Source: Tannerella sp.
Lineage (GTDB): Bacteria > Bacteroidota > Bacteroidia > Bacteroidales > Tannerellaceae
Length of the DNA: 19,968 nucleotides
Direction of reading: 5' to 3'
NCBI GenBank assembly: GCA_031259505.1
Contig: JAIRLL010000086.1
Coordinates: 1 to 19,968 of the forward strand
The notes beneath the pieces are model-generated. The model did not search any database. It saw only the letters and a list, made by a program, of their open reading frames with translations, and was not told the DNA's origin. Shown one piece after another: positions 7,146 through 15,459 of the stretch (the first letter of the stretch is position 1; each line of letters begins with the position of its first letter). Position numbers and translations under genes: made by a program.

Positions 7146-10100
7146 ATGATGACTGAATGTTATATAATATGTAAGAAAGTTAACGGGGGGGGGCAAAATT
7201 CAGTTTGTCTGCCGCCATGCCGTTATCGTTGTGACCTGAAAAGCATTAAACACGCCATAATGGCAGTCCTGCTGGGCGTCGCGGTGTGGCAGTCGCTACC
7301 TGCGCAAACGCGGAGAATTTTTTCTACAGACCACGGTTTGTCGAGCAGCCTGATTAATCAGATGTATCAGGACAGGCTGGGTTTTATATGGGCAGCGACG
7401 GAATATGGCTTGAACCGGTTCGACGGAAAGCGTTTTTTCTCCTACAAGCATGTGCCGGGCGACAGCGCTTCGCTAATGGACAACTATGTGCAGGTCGTGT
7501 TTGAAGACGGGACGGGGAATTTCTACGTGGGGACAATTGCCGGACTGATGAAATACGACCGGGCGACGGATTCGTTTCGCGAGATTAAGATGGTGCGCGA
7601 CGGGAAGGCGGTATCTCCTCACATCATGTCTATCATCCAGCGTCGCGACGGCGACGTGTGGCTGACGACGTCCGGGCTGGGCGTTTTTTCGGCGGCGAAG
7701 GGAAGCGAGACTTTTTATGCGGAGACGTCGCTCAATGCTTCGCTGAGCAGCCTTTTCCTTACCGTCATCTACGAAGATTCGCAGCAGAATGTCTGGATAG
7801 GCACCAGCGACGACGGCCTGAATCTGTATCATTTTCAAACGAAGACAACGACGCACTACAAAACGCCGGCTATCGGCGACAACAACATTACCTCCGTCGC
7901 GGAGGATGCGCAGGGGAATATTTTTATGGGTACGCTGACAAAGGGACTTAACAGATACGACCCGTCGTCGCAAACGTTTCGGCCGGTGGCTTGCGGGACA
8001 GGCGCCAACCTGTTTGTCAAATCGCTTGTACCCAATAAACACAACAGCCTGTATATCGGCACCGACGGGCAGGGACTGAAAGAATACAACCGTGAGAAAA
8101 ACGTGATCGAGGACTTCGAAATCCATTTGCCGCCGCTCGACTTCTCGAAATCGAAAATACATTCCGTCCTGATCGACAATCATCACAATATATGGCTGGG
8201 ATTTTTCCAGAAAGGCCTGGTTCTTATCCCGACGTCGGAAAGCAAATTCGATTATTACGGCTACAAGTCCTATTCCGGCAATCCGATAGGCTCCAGTTCG
8301 GTGACGGCGATATACAGGGACAGGAAGGGAGTGCTCTGGATCGGTACGGACAACGACGGCCTTTACGGGGTGAACGGGCAGGGGGTGCGCGTGTCTCACT
8401 TCTACCGGACGCTGTCGCCCCACTCTGCGCCCGACGTCGTCAACAGTATCTACGAAGACGACGCGGGCAACCTCTGGCTGGGTTCCTATATGGTCGGGCT
8501 GTCTCGACTGAACCGCCGGACAGGTCGCTGCGAGTATATTCCGGCATTTAACAGTAAAAGGGTGTATTGCGTCACGAACGACGGGAACGGGCATCTCCTT
8601 GCCGGCACCTACGGATCGGGATTCTTCGTGCTCGACGCCGACGGCCGCGAACTTGCGCATTACGAATCGTCAAAAAACGAGACGGATATATGGACGGTCG
8701 ACGAACTTGCCAACGACTGGATAAACTGTATCCTTTGCGACCGCGACGGACTGATATGGCTTGGGCATTACAAGGGACTGAGCTGTTTCGATCCCGTCAG
8801 GAAAACGTTTCTTACCTATCTCGACTGCAACAACCTCCTTCCCGGCAGTGTGGTACAGGCGCTGGCGGAAGACCGCGCCGGACGTATCTGGGCGGGGACG
8901 GCGTCGGGGCTGTACTGTTTCGACAGGCAAAATCCGTCTTTCCGGGAGTATACGACGGCGCACGGACTTCCCAACAACGTGATTTGCGGCATCTGCACGG
9001 ACGACGAAGACAATGTATGGGTCAGCACCTACGGCGGCATCGGCAAGCTCATTGTCCGCGACGAACGTTTTGTCAACTATTATGCTGCCGACGGCTTGCA
9101 GGGTAACGAGTTTTCGAGAGGAGCCGCCTTCCGCGACAGGGACGGGAAAATCTATTTCGGCGGGATGAACGGCGTGACAAGTTTTTATCCGGACAAAATC
9201 GTCGAAGAACGCAGGGAACTGAACGTCTTCCTGACGAACTTCTACGTCTCCAACCGCCCCGTCAAAAAAGGCGACAAGTCCGGCTCGCGCACGATTGTGG
9301 AGACATCCGTATTTGAGGCGGACGAGTTTACGCTTTCGTATACCGACCATACGTTCGGCTTCGAACTGTCTACGTTCGATTTCCTGAACCCCGAAAGAAT
9401 CTCGTACCGGTACAGGATGGAAGGGTTTGACTGCGAATGGATGAGCACGGCCGTGGGCGAAAACCGCATCACGTACAGCAACCTGGCGCCGGGCACGTAC
9501 AGGTTTCACGTCAAGGCGTATGACAGCAACAACTCCTCGCCCGTGAGAACCGTGACCGTCGTCATCACGCCGCCGTGGTACAGAACGTGGTGGGCGTATG
9601 CCGTCTACATCGTCCTGGCCATCCTGATTCCGGTCATGTTCGTCGGATACATCCGCTCAAGAATACGCCACCGGCACGAAATGATGGAGAAAGACCATGC
9701 CGAAAAAATCAGCGAGGCCAAACTGCAGTTCTTCATCAATATCTCGCACGAAATCAGAACGCCCATGACCTTAATCATCAACCCGCTGGAAAAACTGATC
9801 GCCGAAAACGGCGACGACGGCAAACAGGCCATCTACCGGATGATTTACCGCAACGCGCAGCGTATACTGAAACTTGTCAATCAGTTGATGGACATTCGGA
9901 AGCTGGACAAGGGACAGATGAAACTCAAATACAGCCGGACGGATATCGCGGCATTTGTCGGGGAAATCATGTCGATCTTCGAATATCAGGCGAAGAAGAA
10001 AAACATCCGTTTCGTGTTCGAGCACGACGGTACGCCGGTCGAAGCGTGGATTGACCGGAACAATTTCGACAAGGTGCTGCTGAACATCCTGTCGAACGCC

Positions 10101-11312
10101 TTCAAGTATACGTCCGAAGACGGCGAGATAAAAGTCAGCCTGACAACGGGAAAGGGTGATACAGACAGGAATGCCGTCATGGGCGAATATTTCGAAATCG
10201 CCGTTTCGGACACCGGCGTCGGCATCAGCGAAGACGAGATAGAAAAAATATTCGAACGCTTCTATCAGGTCAACAACGAACACAGCAACTTCGGCACAGG
10301 TATCGGGCTGCATCTGGCGCGCCTGCTCGTAGAACTGCATCACGGGACGATATTTGCCGAAAACAGAAGCGATACGCAGGGAAGCCGCTTCGTAGTCCGC
10401 ATACCGGCGGACAATTCCCTGCCACACGACCCTGCCCTGCAGCCGGCCACAGTGGAGGCAGCCGGCGAGACCCGCAGCAGCGCGCTCCTTTCCGGCTTCG
10501 GCGAAGCGCAGGAAAACATGCTCAAATCCGTCAGGTCAAAGACCGGCTACACCGTCCTGATCGTGGAAGACGAAGATGAGATACGGCAATACCTGAAGTC
10601 CGAATTTTCGTCCGAATACAAAATCCGCGAAGCGCGCAACGGCCGCGAAGCGCTGGATTTCATCCTGAAAAACAAGCCCAGCCTTGTCATCAGCGACGTC
10701 ATGATGCCGCATATGGACGGCATCACCCTCTGCCGCAAGATGAAGCGCAACGCCAACATCAATCATATCCCTGTTATCCTGCTGACGGCAAAGTCGCAGA
10801 TGGAAGACAGAATCGAAGGCCTTGAAACGGGCGCGGACGGCTACATGGAGAAGCCCGTGAACATGGAGGTGCTGAAGCAAACGGTGAGCAATCTGATTCA
10901 CAGCCGCGAAATCCTGAAAAACAAGTTTATGGGCAATCAGCGGCCGGACGGCGGGATAAAGCCCGTCTTCGTCAAGCCGTCGGACGAGGCGCTGATGGAT
11001 AAAATCATAAAAACCATCAATGAAAACATTGCCAATCCGGCGCTGAACGTGGAAATGCTTGCCGAACACGCAGGCATCAGCCGCGTGCACATGCACCGCA
11101 AACTGAAAGACCTCACCAGCCAGTCGGCACGCGACTTTATTCGCAGCATCCGTCTCCGACAGGCTGCAGCCCTGCTCGCAAGCGGGAAATATGCCGTCTC
11201 GGAAGTCGCCTACGCGACGGGGTTCACCAATCTGTCGCATTTCTCGATCGTATTCAAGGAGTTTTATGGCGTCGCTCCTTCGGAATATATAGAGATTGAA
11301 GTGGAATCGTAG
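7146..11312 (+). CDS. Hybrid two-component system sensor histidine kinase/response regulator (HTCS)
   Basis: A one-protein signalling system controlling polysaccharide-utilisation loci in Bacteroidota: the periplasmic part senses a glycan fragment, the cytoplasmic part binds DNA. Numbering from 7146 (1388 residues): signal-like MAVLLGVAVWQSLPAQ (about 39-54); a beta-propeller of Reg_prop repeats (DRLGFIWAATEYGLNRFDG and many like it) to about 700; a Y_Y_Y domain (about 730-800); one membrane helix near 815-836 (WWAYAVYIVLAILIPVMFVG); HisKA with HEIRTP (His868); HATPase with NILSNAFKYTSEDGE, DTGVGIS and GTGIGLHLA; a receiver domain with VISDVMMPHMDG (Asp1184); and a C-terminal AraC-type helix-turn-helix. 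All key residues are present. The start is uncertain: 7146/7149 follow the promoter candidate but put a nine-G run in the coding region; 7260 gives a signal peptide without basic residues. It is divergent from susCD, its likely target. Confidence 0.96.
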   Translation: MMTECYIICKKVNGGGQNSVCLPPCRYRCDLKSIKHAIMAVLLGVAVWQSLPAQTRRIFSTDHGLSSSLINQMYQDRLGFIWAATEYGLNRFDGKRFFSYKHVPGDSASLMDNYVQVVFEDGTGNFYVGTIAGLMKYDRATDSFREIKMVRDGKAVSPHIMSIIQRRDGDVWLTTSGLGVFSAAKGSETFYAETSLNASLSSLFLTVIYEDSQQNVWIGTSDDGLNLYHFQTKTTTHYKTPAIGDNNITSVAEDAQGNIFMGTLTKGLNRYDPSSQTFRPVACGTGANLFVKSLVPNKHNSLYIGTDGQGLKEYNREKNVIEDFEIHLPPLDFSKSKIHSVLIDNHHNIWLGFFQKGLVLIPTSESKFDYYGYKSYSGNPIGSSSVTAIYRDRKGVLWIGTDNDGLYGVNGQGVRVSHFYRTLSPHSAPDVVNSIYEDDAGNLWLGSYMVGLSRLNRRTGRCEYIPAFNSKRVYCVTNDGNGHLLAGTYGSGFFVLDADGRELAHYESSKNETDIWTVDELANDWINCILCDRDGLIWLGHYKGLSCFDPVRKTFLTYLDCNNLLPGSVVQALAEDRAGRIWAGTASGLYCFDRQNPSFREYTTAHGLPNNVICGICTDDEDNVWVSTYGGIGKLIVRDERFVNYYAADGLQGNEFSRGAAFRDRDGKIYFGGMNGVTSFYPDKIVEERRELNVFLTNFYVSNRPVKKGDKSGSRTIVETSVFEADEFTLSYTDHTFGFELSTFDFLNPERISYRYRMEGFDCEWMSTAVGENRITYSNLAPGTYRFHVKAYDSNNSSPVRTVTVVITPPWYRTWWAYAVYIVLAILIPVMFVGYIRSRIRHRHEMMEKDHAEKISEAKLQFFINISHEIRTPMTLIINPLEKLIAENGDDGKQAIYRMIYRNAQRILKLVNQLMDIRKLDKGQMKLKYSRTDIAAFVGEIMSIFEYQAKKKNIRFVFEHDGTPVEAWIDRNNFDKVLLNILSNAFKYTSEDGEIKVSLTTGKGDTDRNAVMGEYFEIAVSDTGVGISEDEIEKIFERFYQVNNEHSNFGTGIGLHLARLLVELHHGTIFAENRSDTQGSRFVVRIPADNSLPHDPALQPATVEAAGETRSSALLSGFGEAQENMLKSVRSKTGYTVLIVEDEDEIRQYLKSEFSSEYKIREARNGREALDFILKNKPSLVISDVMMPHMDGITLCRKMKRNANINHIPVILLTAKSQMEDRIEGLETGADGYMEKPVNMEVLKQTVSNLIHSREILKNKFMGNQRPDGGIKPVFVKPSDEALMDKIIKTINENIANPALNVEMLAEHAGISRVHMHRKLKDLTSQSARDFIRSIRLRQAAALLASGKYAVSEVAYATGFTNLSHFSIVFKEFYGVAPSEYIEIEVES
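7185..7193 (+). repeat. Nine-G homopolymer near the 5' end of the HTCS gene
   Basis: Nine consecutive G residues follow GTTAAC. With nine, the frame from 7146/7149 runs uninterrupted into the sensor. A change of one G would break that frame, though not one starting at 7260. Confidence 0.9.
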
Positions 11313-11379
11313 GTAAAGAAAGCTGTACGGACTGCACAGTAAGCGCTGACAGTACAGAAAATCTTCTGCCAAAACTTTT

Positions 11380-11412
11380 CGCCCGTCCGGATACGCAACC
11401 GGGCGTTTCTTC
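11380..11412 (+). terminator. Weak intrinsic terminator candidate after the HTCS gene
   Basis: CGCCCG (11380-11385) can pair with CGGGCG (11400-11405) around a 14-nt loop, followed by TTTCTT. The stem is short and the T-run interrupted. It sits 68 nt after the HTCS stop and 36 nt before porX, where a terminator would be expected. Confidence 0.4.
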
Positions 11413-11441
11413 CGTTATACATAAAAGATATTCAATACAAA

Positions 11442-13019
11442 ATGACATCGACAACAAACAAAGAACGCATCCTCTGGGCCGACGACGAGATTGATCTGCT
11501 CAAACCTCACATCCTGTTCCTGCAGGAGAAGGGATATGAGATTGTGCCTGTCGTCAGCGGGCGCGACGCCATCGACTGCTGCCGTGAACAGGCTTTCGAC
11601 ATCATCTTCCTGGACGAAAACATGCCCGGCCTCACGGGGCTGGAAACGCTGTCGGCCATCAAGGAAATCAATCCGACCGTGCCGGTGGTGATGGTGACCA
11701 AAAGCGAAGAAGAAAGCATTATGAACCAGGCTATCGGAAACAAGATAGCCGATTACCTGATCAAGCCCGTCAATCCGCACCAGCTCTATCTTTCCATCAA
11801 AAAGAACCTCCACACAAGCGACATCATCTCGACCACCACCACGGAATCGTATCAGCAGGAATTTGGACGCATCGGGATGCAAATCGACGGTTCGCTGACG
11901 CCGGACGACTGGATTGAAGTGTATAAAAAGATTGTATACTGGGAACTGGAACTGGAAGCCGGACAGGCGCAGATGCTCGACCTGCTCTACACGCAGAAGC
12001 GCGATGCCAACAATCTCTTCGCCCGGTTCGTGAAGACCCATTATCTGCAGTGGATACGCGATCACGCACAGCGCCCGCTGATGAGTCCCGACCTGTTCAG
12101 AAAGAAAGTCTTCCCGCTGCTCGACGACGGCGAGAAAGTGTTCTTCATTCTGATCGACAATTTCCGCCTCGACCAGTGGCGTGTGGTGCAGCATCTGCTT
12201 GCAGAATACTTTACGATCGACGAAAGCCTGTACTGCAGCATCCTGCCGACCGTCACGCAATATGCCCGCAACGCCATCTTCTCGGGACTGATGCCGGCGC
12301 AGATCGAACAGATGTTTCCCGAACTCTGGGTGGACGAAGAAAGCGAAGAGGGGAAAAACGTCAACGAGGAACTGCTGATACGCACCCAGATCGAACGTTT
12401 CCGCAAAAAGTACGCCTTTTCGTACCACAAGATATACGACTCGCAATACGGCGAGAAGATCCTGAACAGCCTCCCGTCGCTGTCGCACAACCATCTGAAC
12501 GTGATTGTGATCAATTTTGTCGACATGCTTTCACACGCCCGCACGGAAAGCAAAATGATACGCGAACTGGCGCAGAGCGAAGCCGCCTATCGCAGCATCA
12601 CGCGCTCGTGGTTTCAGCATTCCACCACACTCGAACTCTTCAAAAGCCTGGCCGAGAAGGGATACAAAGTGATTGTCACCACCGACCACGGCACCATCAG
12701 AGTCGACACCCCAGTCAAAATGGCCGGCGACAAAAATACAAACACCAACCTCCGCTACAAAGTCGGGAAAAACATGAGCTACAACTCAAAGCATATCTTT
12801 GAAATCAGGGAACCCGCCGACGCCGGACTGCCCTCGCCCAACCTGAGCACCAGGTACATATTCGCAACCGGCGAAACGTTTTTCACCTACCCGAACAACT
12901 ACAACTACTACGCGTCGTACTACAGGGACACATTTCAGCACGGCGGCATCTCGCTCGAAGAAATGCTCGTCCCCTTCATCACCCTGCAACCGAAACAGGC
13001 GCACGTCAAATCAGTGTAA
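11442..13019 (+). CDS. porX: PorX-type response regulator with PglZ domain (type IX secretion control)
   Basis: PorX is a cytoplasmic response regulator that, with histidine kinase PorY, controls type IX secretion genes; its PglZ domain belongs to the alkaline-phosphatase superfamily and has been reported to hydrolyse oligonucleotides. It has 525 residues. The receiver domain (about 8-125) contains WADDEIDLL, the phospho-acceptor Asp58 in FDIIFLDENMPG, and the conserved Lys in DYLIKPVNPH. After a helical linker, the PglZ part shows FILIDNFRLDQWR, the stretch LPTVTQYARNAIFSGLMP (Thr272 is the likely nucleophile) and the metal-site motif VTTDHGTIRVDTPVKM. Domain order and length fit Porphyromonas PorX, so identification is strong. 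No porY or structural secretion gene is nearby. It seems to be transcribed alone; I saw no consensus promoter close upstream. Confidence 0.94.
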   Translation: MTSTTNKERILWADDEIDLLKPHILFLQEKGYEIVPVVSGRDAIDCCREQAFDIIFLDENMPGLTGLETLSAIKEINPTVPVVMVTKSEEESIMNQAIGNKIADYLIKPVNPHQLYLSIKKNLHTSDIISTTTTESYQQEFGRIGMQIDGSLTPDDWIEVYKKIVYWELELEAGQAQMLDLLYTQKRDANNLFARFVKTHYLQWIRDHAQRPLMSPDLFRKKVFPLLDDGEKVFFILIDNFRLDQWRVVQHLLAEYFTIDESLYCSILPTVTQYARNAIFSGLMPAQIEQMFPELWVDEESEEGKNVNEELLIRTQIERFRKKYAFSYHKIYDSQYGEKILNSLPSLSHNHLNVIVINFVDMLSHARTESKMIRELAQSEAAYRSITRSWFQHSTTLELFKSLAEKGYKVIVTTDHGTIRVDTPVKMAGDKNTNTNLRYKVGKNMSYNSKHIFEIREPADAGLPSPNLSTRYIFATGETFFTYPNNYNYYASYYRDTFQHGGISLEEMLVPFITLQPKQAHVKSV

Positions 13020-13142
13020 CTTTTGCGCTCTGCCCGGTTTTGCGTGCGCGGCACGTCCGTCTTATACTCGAAGGTAATAATGCATTAATATTCAATATTG
13101 TGGATGGAACGGTCTTTATTCCGGTTCAGTGGGCAGGCGTCA

Positions 13143-13212
13143 ATTCACAGAATTCCATAATTCACAGAATTTACAAATATGTTAATTATGTGAATTATGG
13201 AATTCTGTGAAT
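13143..13212. repeat. 70-bp long hairpin with perfect 24-bp arms
   Basis: Positions 13143-13166 are a perfect inverted copy of 13189-13212; after one mismatch, five more pairs extend the stem to a short AT-rich loop. The left arm also holds a direct repeat: AATTCACAGAATT at 13142-13154 and 13159-13171. It lies 123 nt after the porX stop and 108 nt before the isomerase start. There is no T-run after the stem, so it is not a standard terminator; a dispersed repeat, paired operator or RNA-processing site are all possible. The rest of 13020-13319 holds only the promoter below. Confidence 0.9.
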
Positions 13213-13256
13213 ATGTTAGCCTGAGTATCCACATGATTCCAGGATTTACAGATATG

Positions 13257-13289
13257 TTGATGCTGATATGCGGAAAGTTCGTATCTTTG
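13257..13289 (+). promoter_or_regulatory. Promoter candidate for the isomerase-thiamine kinase-MATE cluster
   Basis: TATCTTTG at 13282-13289 (followed by T) matches the -7 consensus. A TTG at 13257-13259, 22 bp upstream, may be a weak -33 element. Transcription would begin near 13296, about 24 nt before the ATG at 13320. Confidence 0.6.
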
Positions 13290-13319
13290 TCTCGAAACAG
13301 AATATTAAAATCCTTGACA

Positions 13320-14741
13320 ATGGAACAAAAAGTAAAAGCAGGACTCTTTGGCGCCGGACTGAACACCTACTGGTCGCAGTTCGACGGACTGCTCGACCGC
13401 CTGAACGGATACAGGCAGGAAATAGCCACCCGGATGCGCGCCCTCGGCGCCGAAACAGTCGATGCCGGCATGGTCGATTCGCCGGAAAAGGCGCACGAAG
13501 CCGCCGCCATGCTGAAGCGTGAAGATGTGGACATCATATTCCTGTATATCTCCACCTACGCGCTCTCGTCCACCATCCTGCCCGTAGCGCGCGAAGCGGG
13601 AGCGCCGATCGTCATCCTCAACGTGCAGCCGACAGCCGCAATCGACTGCCGGGCGGTGAACGCTTTGAAAGACAAAGGCAAAATGACGGGCGAATGGCTT
13701 GCCCACTGTCAGGCGTGCTCGCTGCCCGAATTTGCATCCGTATTCAACCGTGCAGGCATTCACTACGAAATCGTCTCCGGATATTTGCAGGAAGAATACG
13801 TATGGCGCGAAATCGGCGAATGGATACACGCCGCCCGCGCAAAAGCCGGAATGAAACGCAACCGCATGGGCATACTCGGTCATTATTACTGCGGTATGCT
13901 GGACGTATATACCGACACGACGCTGCAGTCGGCCGTTTTCGGCACACACGTCGAACTGCTCGAAATGTGCGAACTGAAAGCCTGCCGCGATGCGGTCGCC
14001 GACGCCGCCCTTGCCGGAAAACTGCAGGAATTTGCCGAACGTTTCGACGTGTCGCCGCAGTGCGACCCCGCCGAACTCGAACGCGCCGCACGTACGGCCG
14101 TCGCGCTCGACACGCTCGTGGAAACACGCCGCCTGGGTTCGCTCGCCTACTATTACGAAGGACATCCGGGCAACGAATACGAAAACATCGCCACCTCGCT
14201 CATTGCCGGCAACACGCTGCTCACGGGAAAAGGTATCCCCGTGGCGGGCGAATGCGAAGTGAAGAATGCACAGGCGATGAAAATCATGTCGCTCCTGGGC
14301 GCCGGAGGTTCGTTCTCGGAGTTCTACGCAGTGGATTTCGACGACGACACCGTGATGCTTGGGCACGACGGCCCCGCTCATTTCGCAATCGCCGAAGGCC
14401 GCGTGCAACTTGTCCCCGTGCCCGTCTATCACGGGAAACCGGGCAAAGGCCTTTCCATCCAGATGTCGGTCAGGCGGGGCGACGTGACGCTCCTTTCGGT
14501 ATGCGAAGGCCGCGACGGGATATTCCTCCTGGTAGCCGAAGGCGTCACGGTAGAAGGGGAGATACTGGAAATCGGCAATACCAACAGCCGGTACCGTTTT
14601 CCGGTCGGAGCGCGGGCGTTCATCGACCGGTGGTCGAAGGCAGGACCCTCGCACCATTGCGCCGTCGGCACGGGACACGTCGCCGCAACCGTCTGTAAAC
14701 TGGCGCAACTGCTGAATATTCCGGTCATACGGATTTGTTAA
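13320..14741 (+). CDS. L-arabinose/L-fucose isomerase-family protein
   Basis: Proteins of this superfamily interconvert aldoses and ketoses in the cytoplasm with a divalent metal. I chose the ATG at 13320 (473 residues): it lies just after a promoter candidate, whereas the longer in-frame start at 13197 would run through the hairpin and promoter. The N-terminal half has the flavodoxin-like pattern of the family ([49 protein letters not shown]). The C-terminal half carries candidate metal and active-site residues: the Glu residues of [10 protein letters not shown] and [10 protein letters not shown], and the His residues of [11 protein letters not shown] and [11 protein letters not shown]. The length is close to bacterial AraA. 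No other arabinose gene is nearby, so the true substrate is open. It leads a cluster, 13 nt ahead of the next gene. Confidence 0.85.
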   Translation: MEQKVKAGLFGAGLNTYWSQFDGLLDRLNGYRQEIATRMRALGAETVDAGMVDSPEKAHEAAAMLKREDVDIIFLYISTYALSSTILPVAREAGAPIVILNVQPTAAIDCRAVNALKDKGKMTGEWLAHCQACSLPEFASVFNRAGIHYEIVSGYLQEEYVWREIGEWIHAARAKAGMKRNRMGILGHYYCGMLDVYTDTTLQSAVFGTHVELLEMCELKACRDAVADAALAGKLQEFAERFDVSPQCDPAELERAARTAVALDTLVETRRLGSLAYYYEGHPGNEYENIATSLIAGNTLLTGKGIPVAGECEVKNAQAMKIMSLLGAGGSFSEFYAVDFDDDTVMLGHDGPAHFAIAEGRVQLVPVPVYHGKPGKGLSIQMSVRRGDVTLLSVCEGRDGIFLLVAEGVTVEGEILEIGNTNSRYRFPVGARAFIDRWSKAGPSHHCAVGTGHVAATVCKLAQLLNIPVIRIC

Positions 14742-14754
14742 GACAGAGGACCGG

Positions 14755-15459
14755 ATGGAACGGAAAATGACAGCACAGGCAGGCTCCGCGCCGTTCGATG
14801 CCGTGATACTGGCCGACGGCTGTTTCCCGTCGCATCCCGCTCCGCTGGGAATGCTGGAGCGGCTGCGCGACCGTCTGCTGTGCTGCGACGGCGCGGCGGA
14901 TGCGCTGCTGGCAGCAGGATTCATGCCTGTGGCAGTAGTGGGCGACGGCGATTCGATATCGGCGCAGGCGCGCGAACGGCTTGCCAAACGGCTCGTCATC
15001 CTTTCCGAACAGGAAAACAACGACCTGACGAAGGCCGTGCACTACGGCGTCTCGCTGGGCTACCGGCGGCTGTGCCTCGCCGGCGCGACCGGCAAGCGCG
15101 AAGACCATACGCTTGGGAACATCAGTCTGCTTGCCGACTATGCCGACGTGGCGGAGGTGGAAATGTGGACGGACTACGGCACGCTGACGCCCGTCGCCGG
15201 CGATACGGCGTTTGAATCGTATCCCGGACAGCAGGTGTCGGTCTTCTGCCTCGAACCTTTCCCGCTCACCCTGCAAGGCCTGCGATGGCCGGTGACGAAC
15301 CGCACGCTCACCCGCTGGTGGCAGGCCTCGCTCAACGAAGCCACAGGGCGCGTCTTTCACGTCCGGACGGCAGGCCGCGCGATTGTCTTCAGAGAATATC
15401 CGCCGCCGAATCCTCAAACCCTCGAATCCTCGAACTCATTTAAAAATAATAAGGAATGA
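14755..15459 (+). CDS. thiN: Thiamine pyrophosphokinase
   Basis: Transfers pyrophosphate from ATP to thiamine, making the cofactor thiamine diphosphate, in the cytoplasm. The 234-residue protein has the family's motifs in order: VILADGCFP, LLCCDGAADALLAAG, VVGDGDSIS (metal-binding acidic residues), QENNDLTKAVHYG and LAGATGKREDHTLGN. The C-terminal half, with NRTLTRWWQASLNEA, matches the thiamine-binding beta domain. The tail after about residue 215 (YPPPNPQTLESSNS) is low-complexity. An alternative ATG lies four codons downstream. The stop overlaps the MATE start by 4 nt (ATGA), suggesting translational coupling. No thiamine riboswitch or PnuT-type transporter was seen nearby. Confidence 0.92.
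   Translation: MERKMTAQAGSAPFDAVILADGCFPSHPAPLGMLERLRDRLLCCDGAADALLAAGFMPVAVVGDGDSISAQARERLAKRLVILSEQENNDLTKAVHYGVSLGYRRLCLAGATGKREDHTLGNISLLADYADVAEVEMWTDYGTLTPVAGDTAFESYPGQQVSVFCLEPFPLTLQGLRWPVTNRTLTRWWQASLNEATGRVFHVRTAGRAIVFREYPPPNPQTLESSNSFKNNKE

Noticed and set aside
7473..8660. 395-codon antisense frame opposite the regulator's propeller
   Set aside because: Its composition mirrors the sense codons and no start signal or domain is visible.
13197..13319. N-terminal extension of the isomerase to 13197
   Set aside because: It would pass through the hairpin arm and the promoter candidate, and adds residues with no match to the family.
14700..14760. Thiamine diphosphate riboswitch ahead of thiamine pyrophosphokinase
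   Set aside because: Only 13 nt separate the genes, and I saw no THI-box pattern there or ahead of the isomerase.
13305..15020. 571-codon open frame antisense to the isomerase and thiamine kinase genes
   Set aside because: It lies opposite two genes with clear family motifs, has no domain of its own, and is the kind of long antisense frame that GC-rich codon usage produces.
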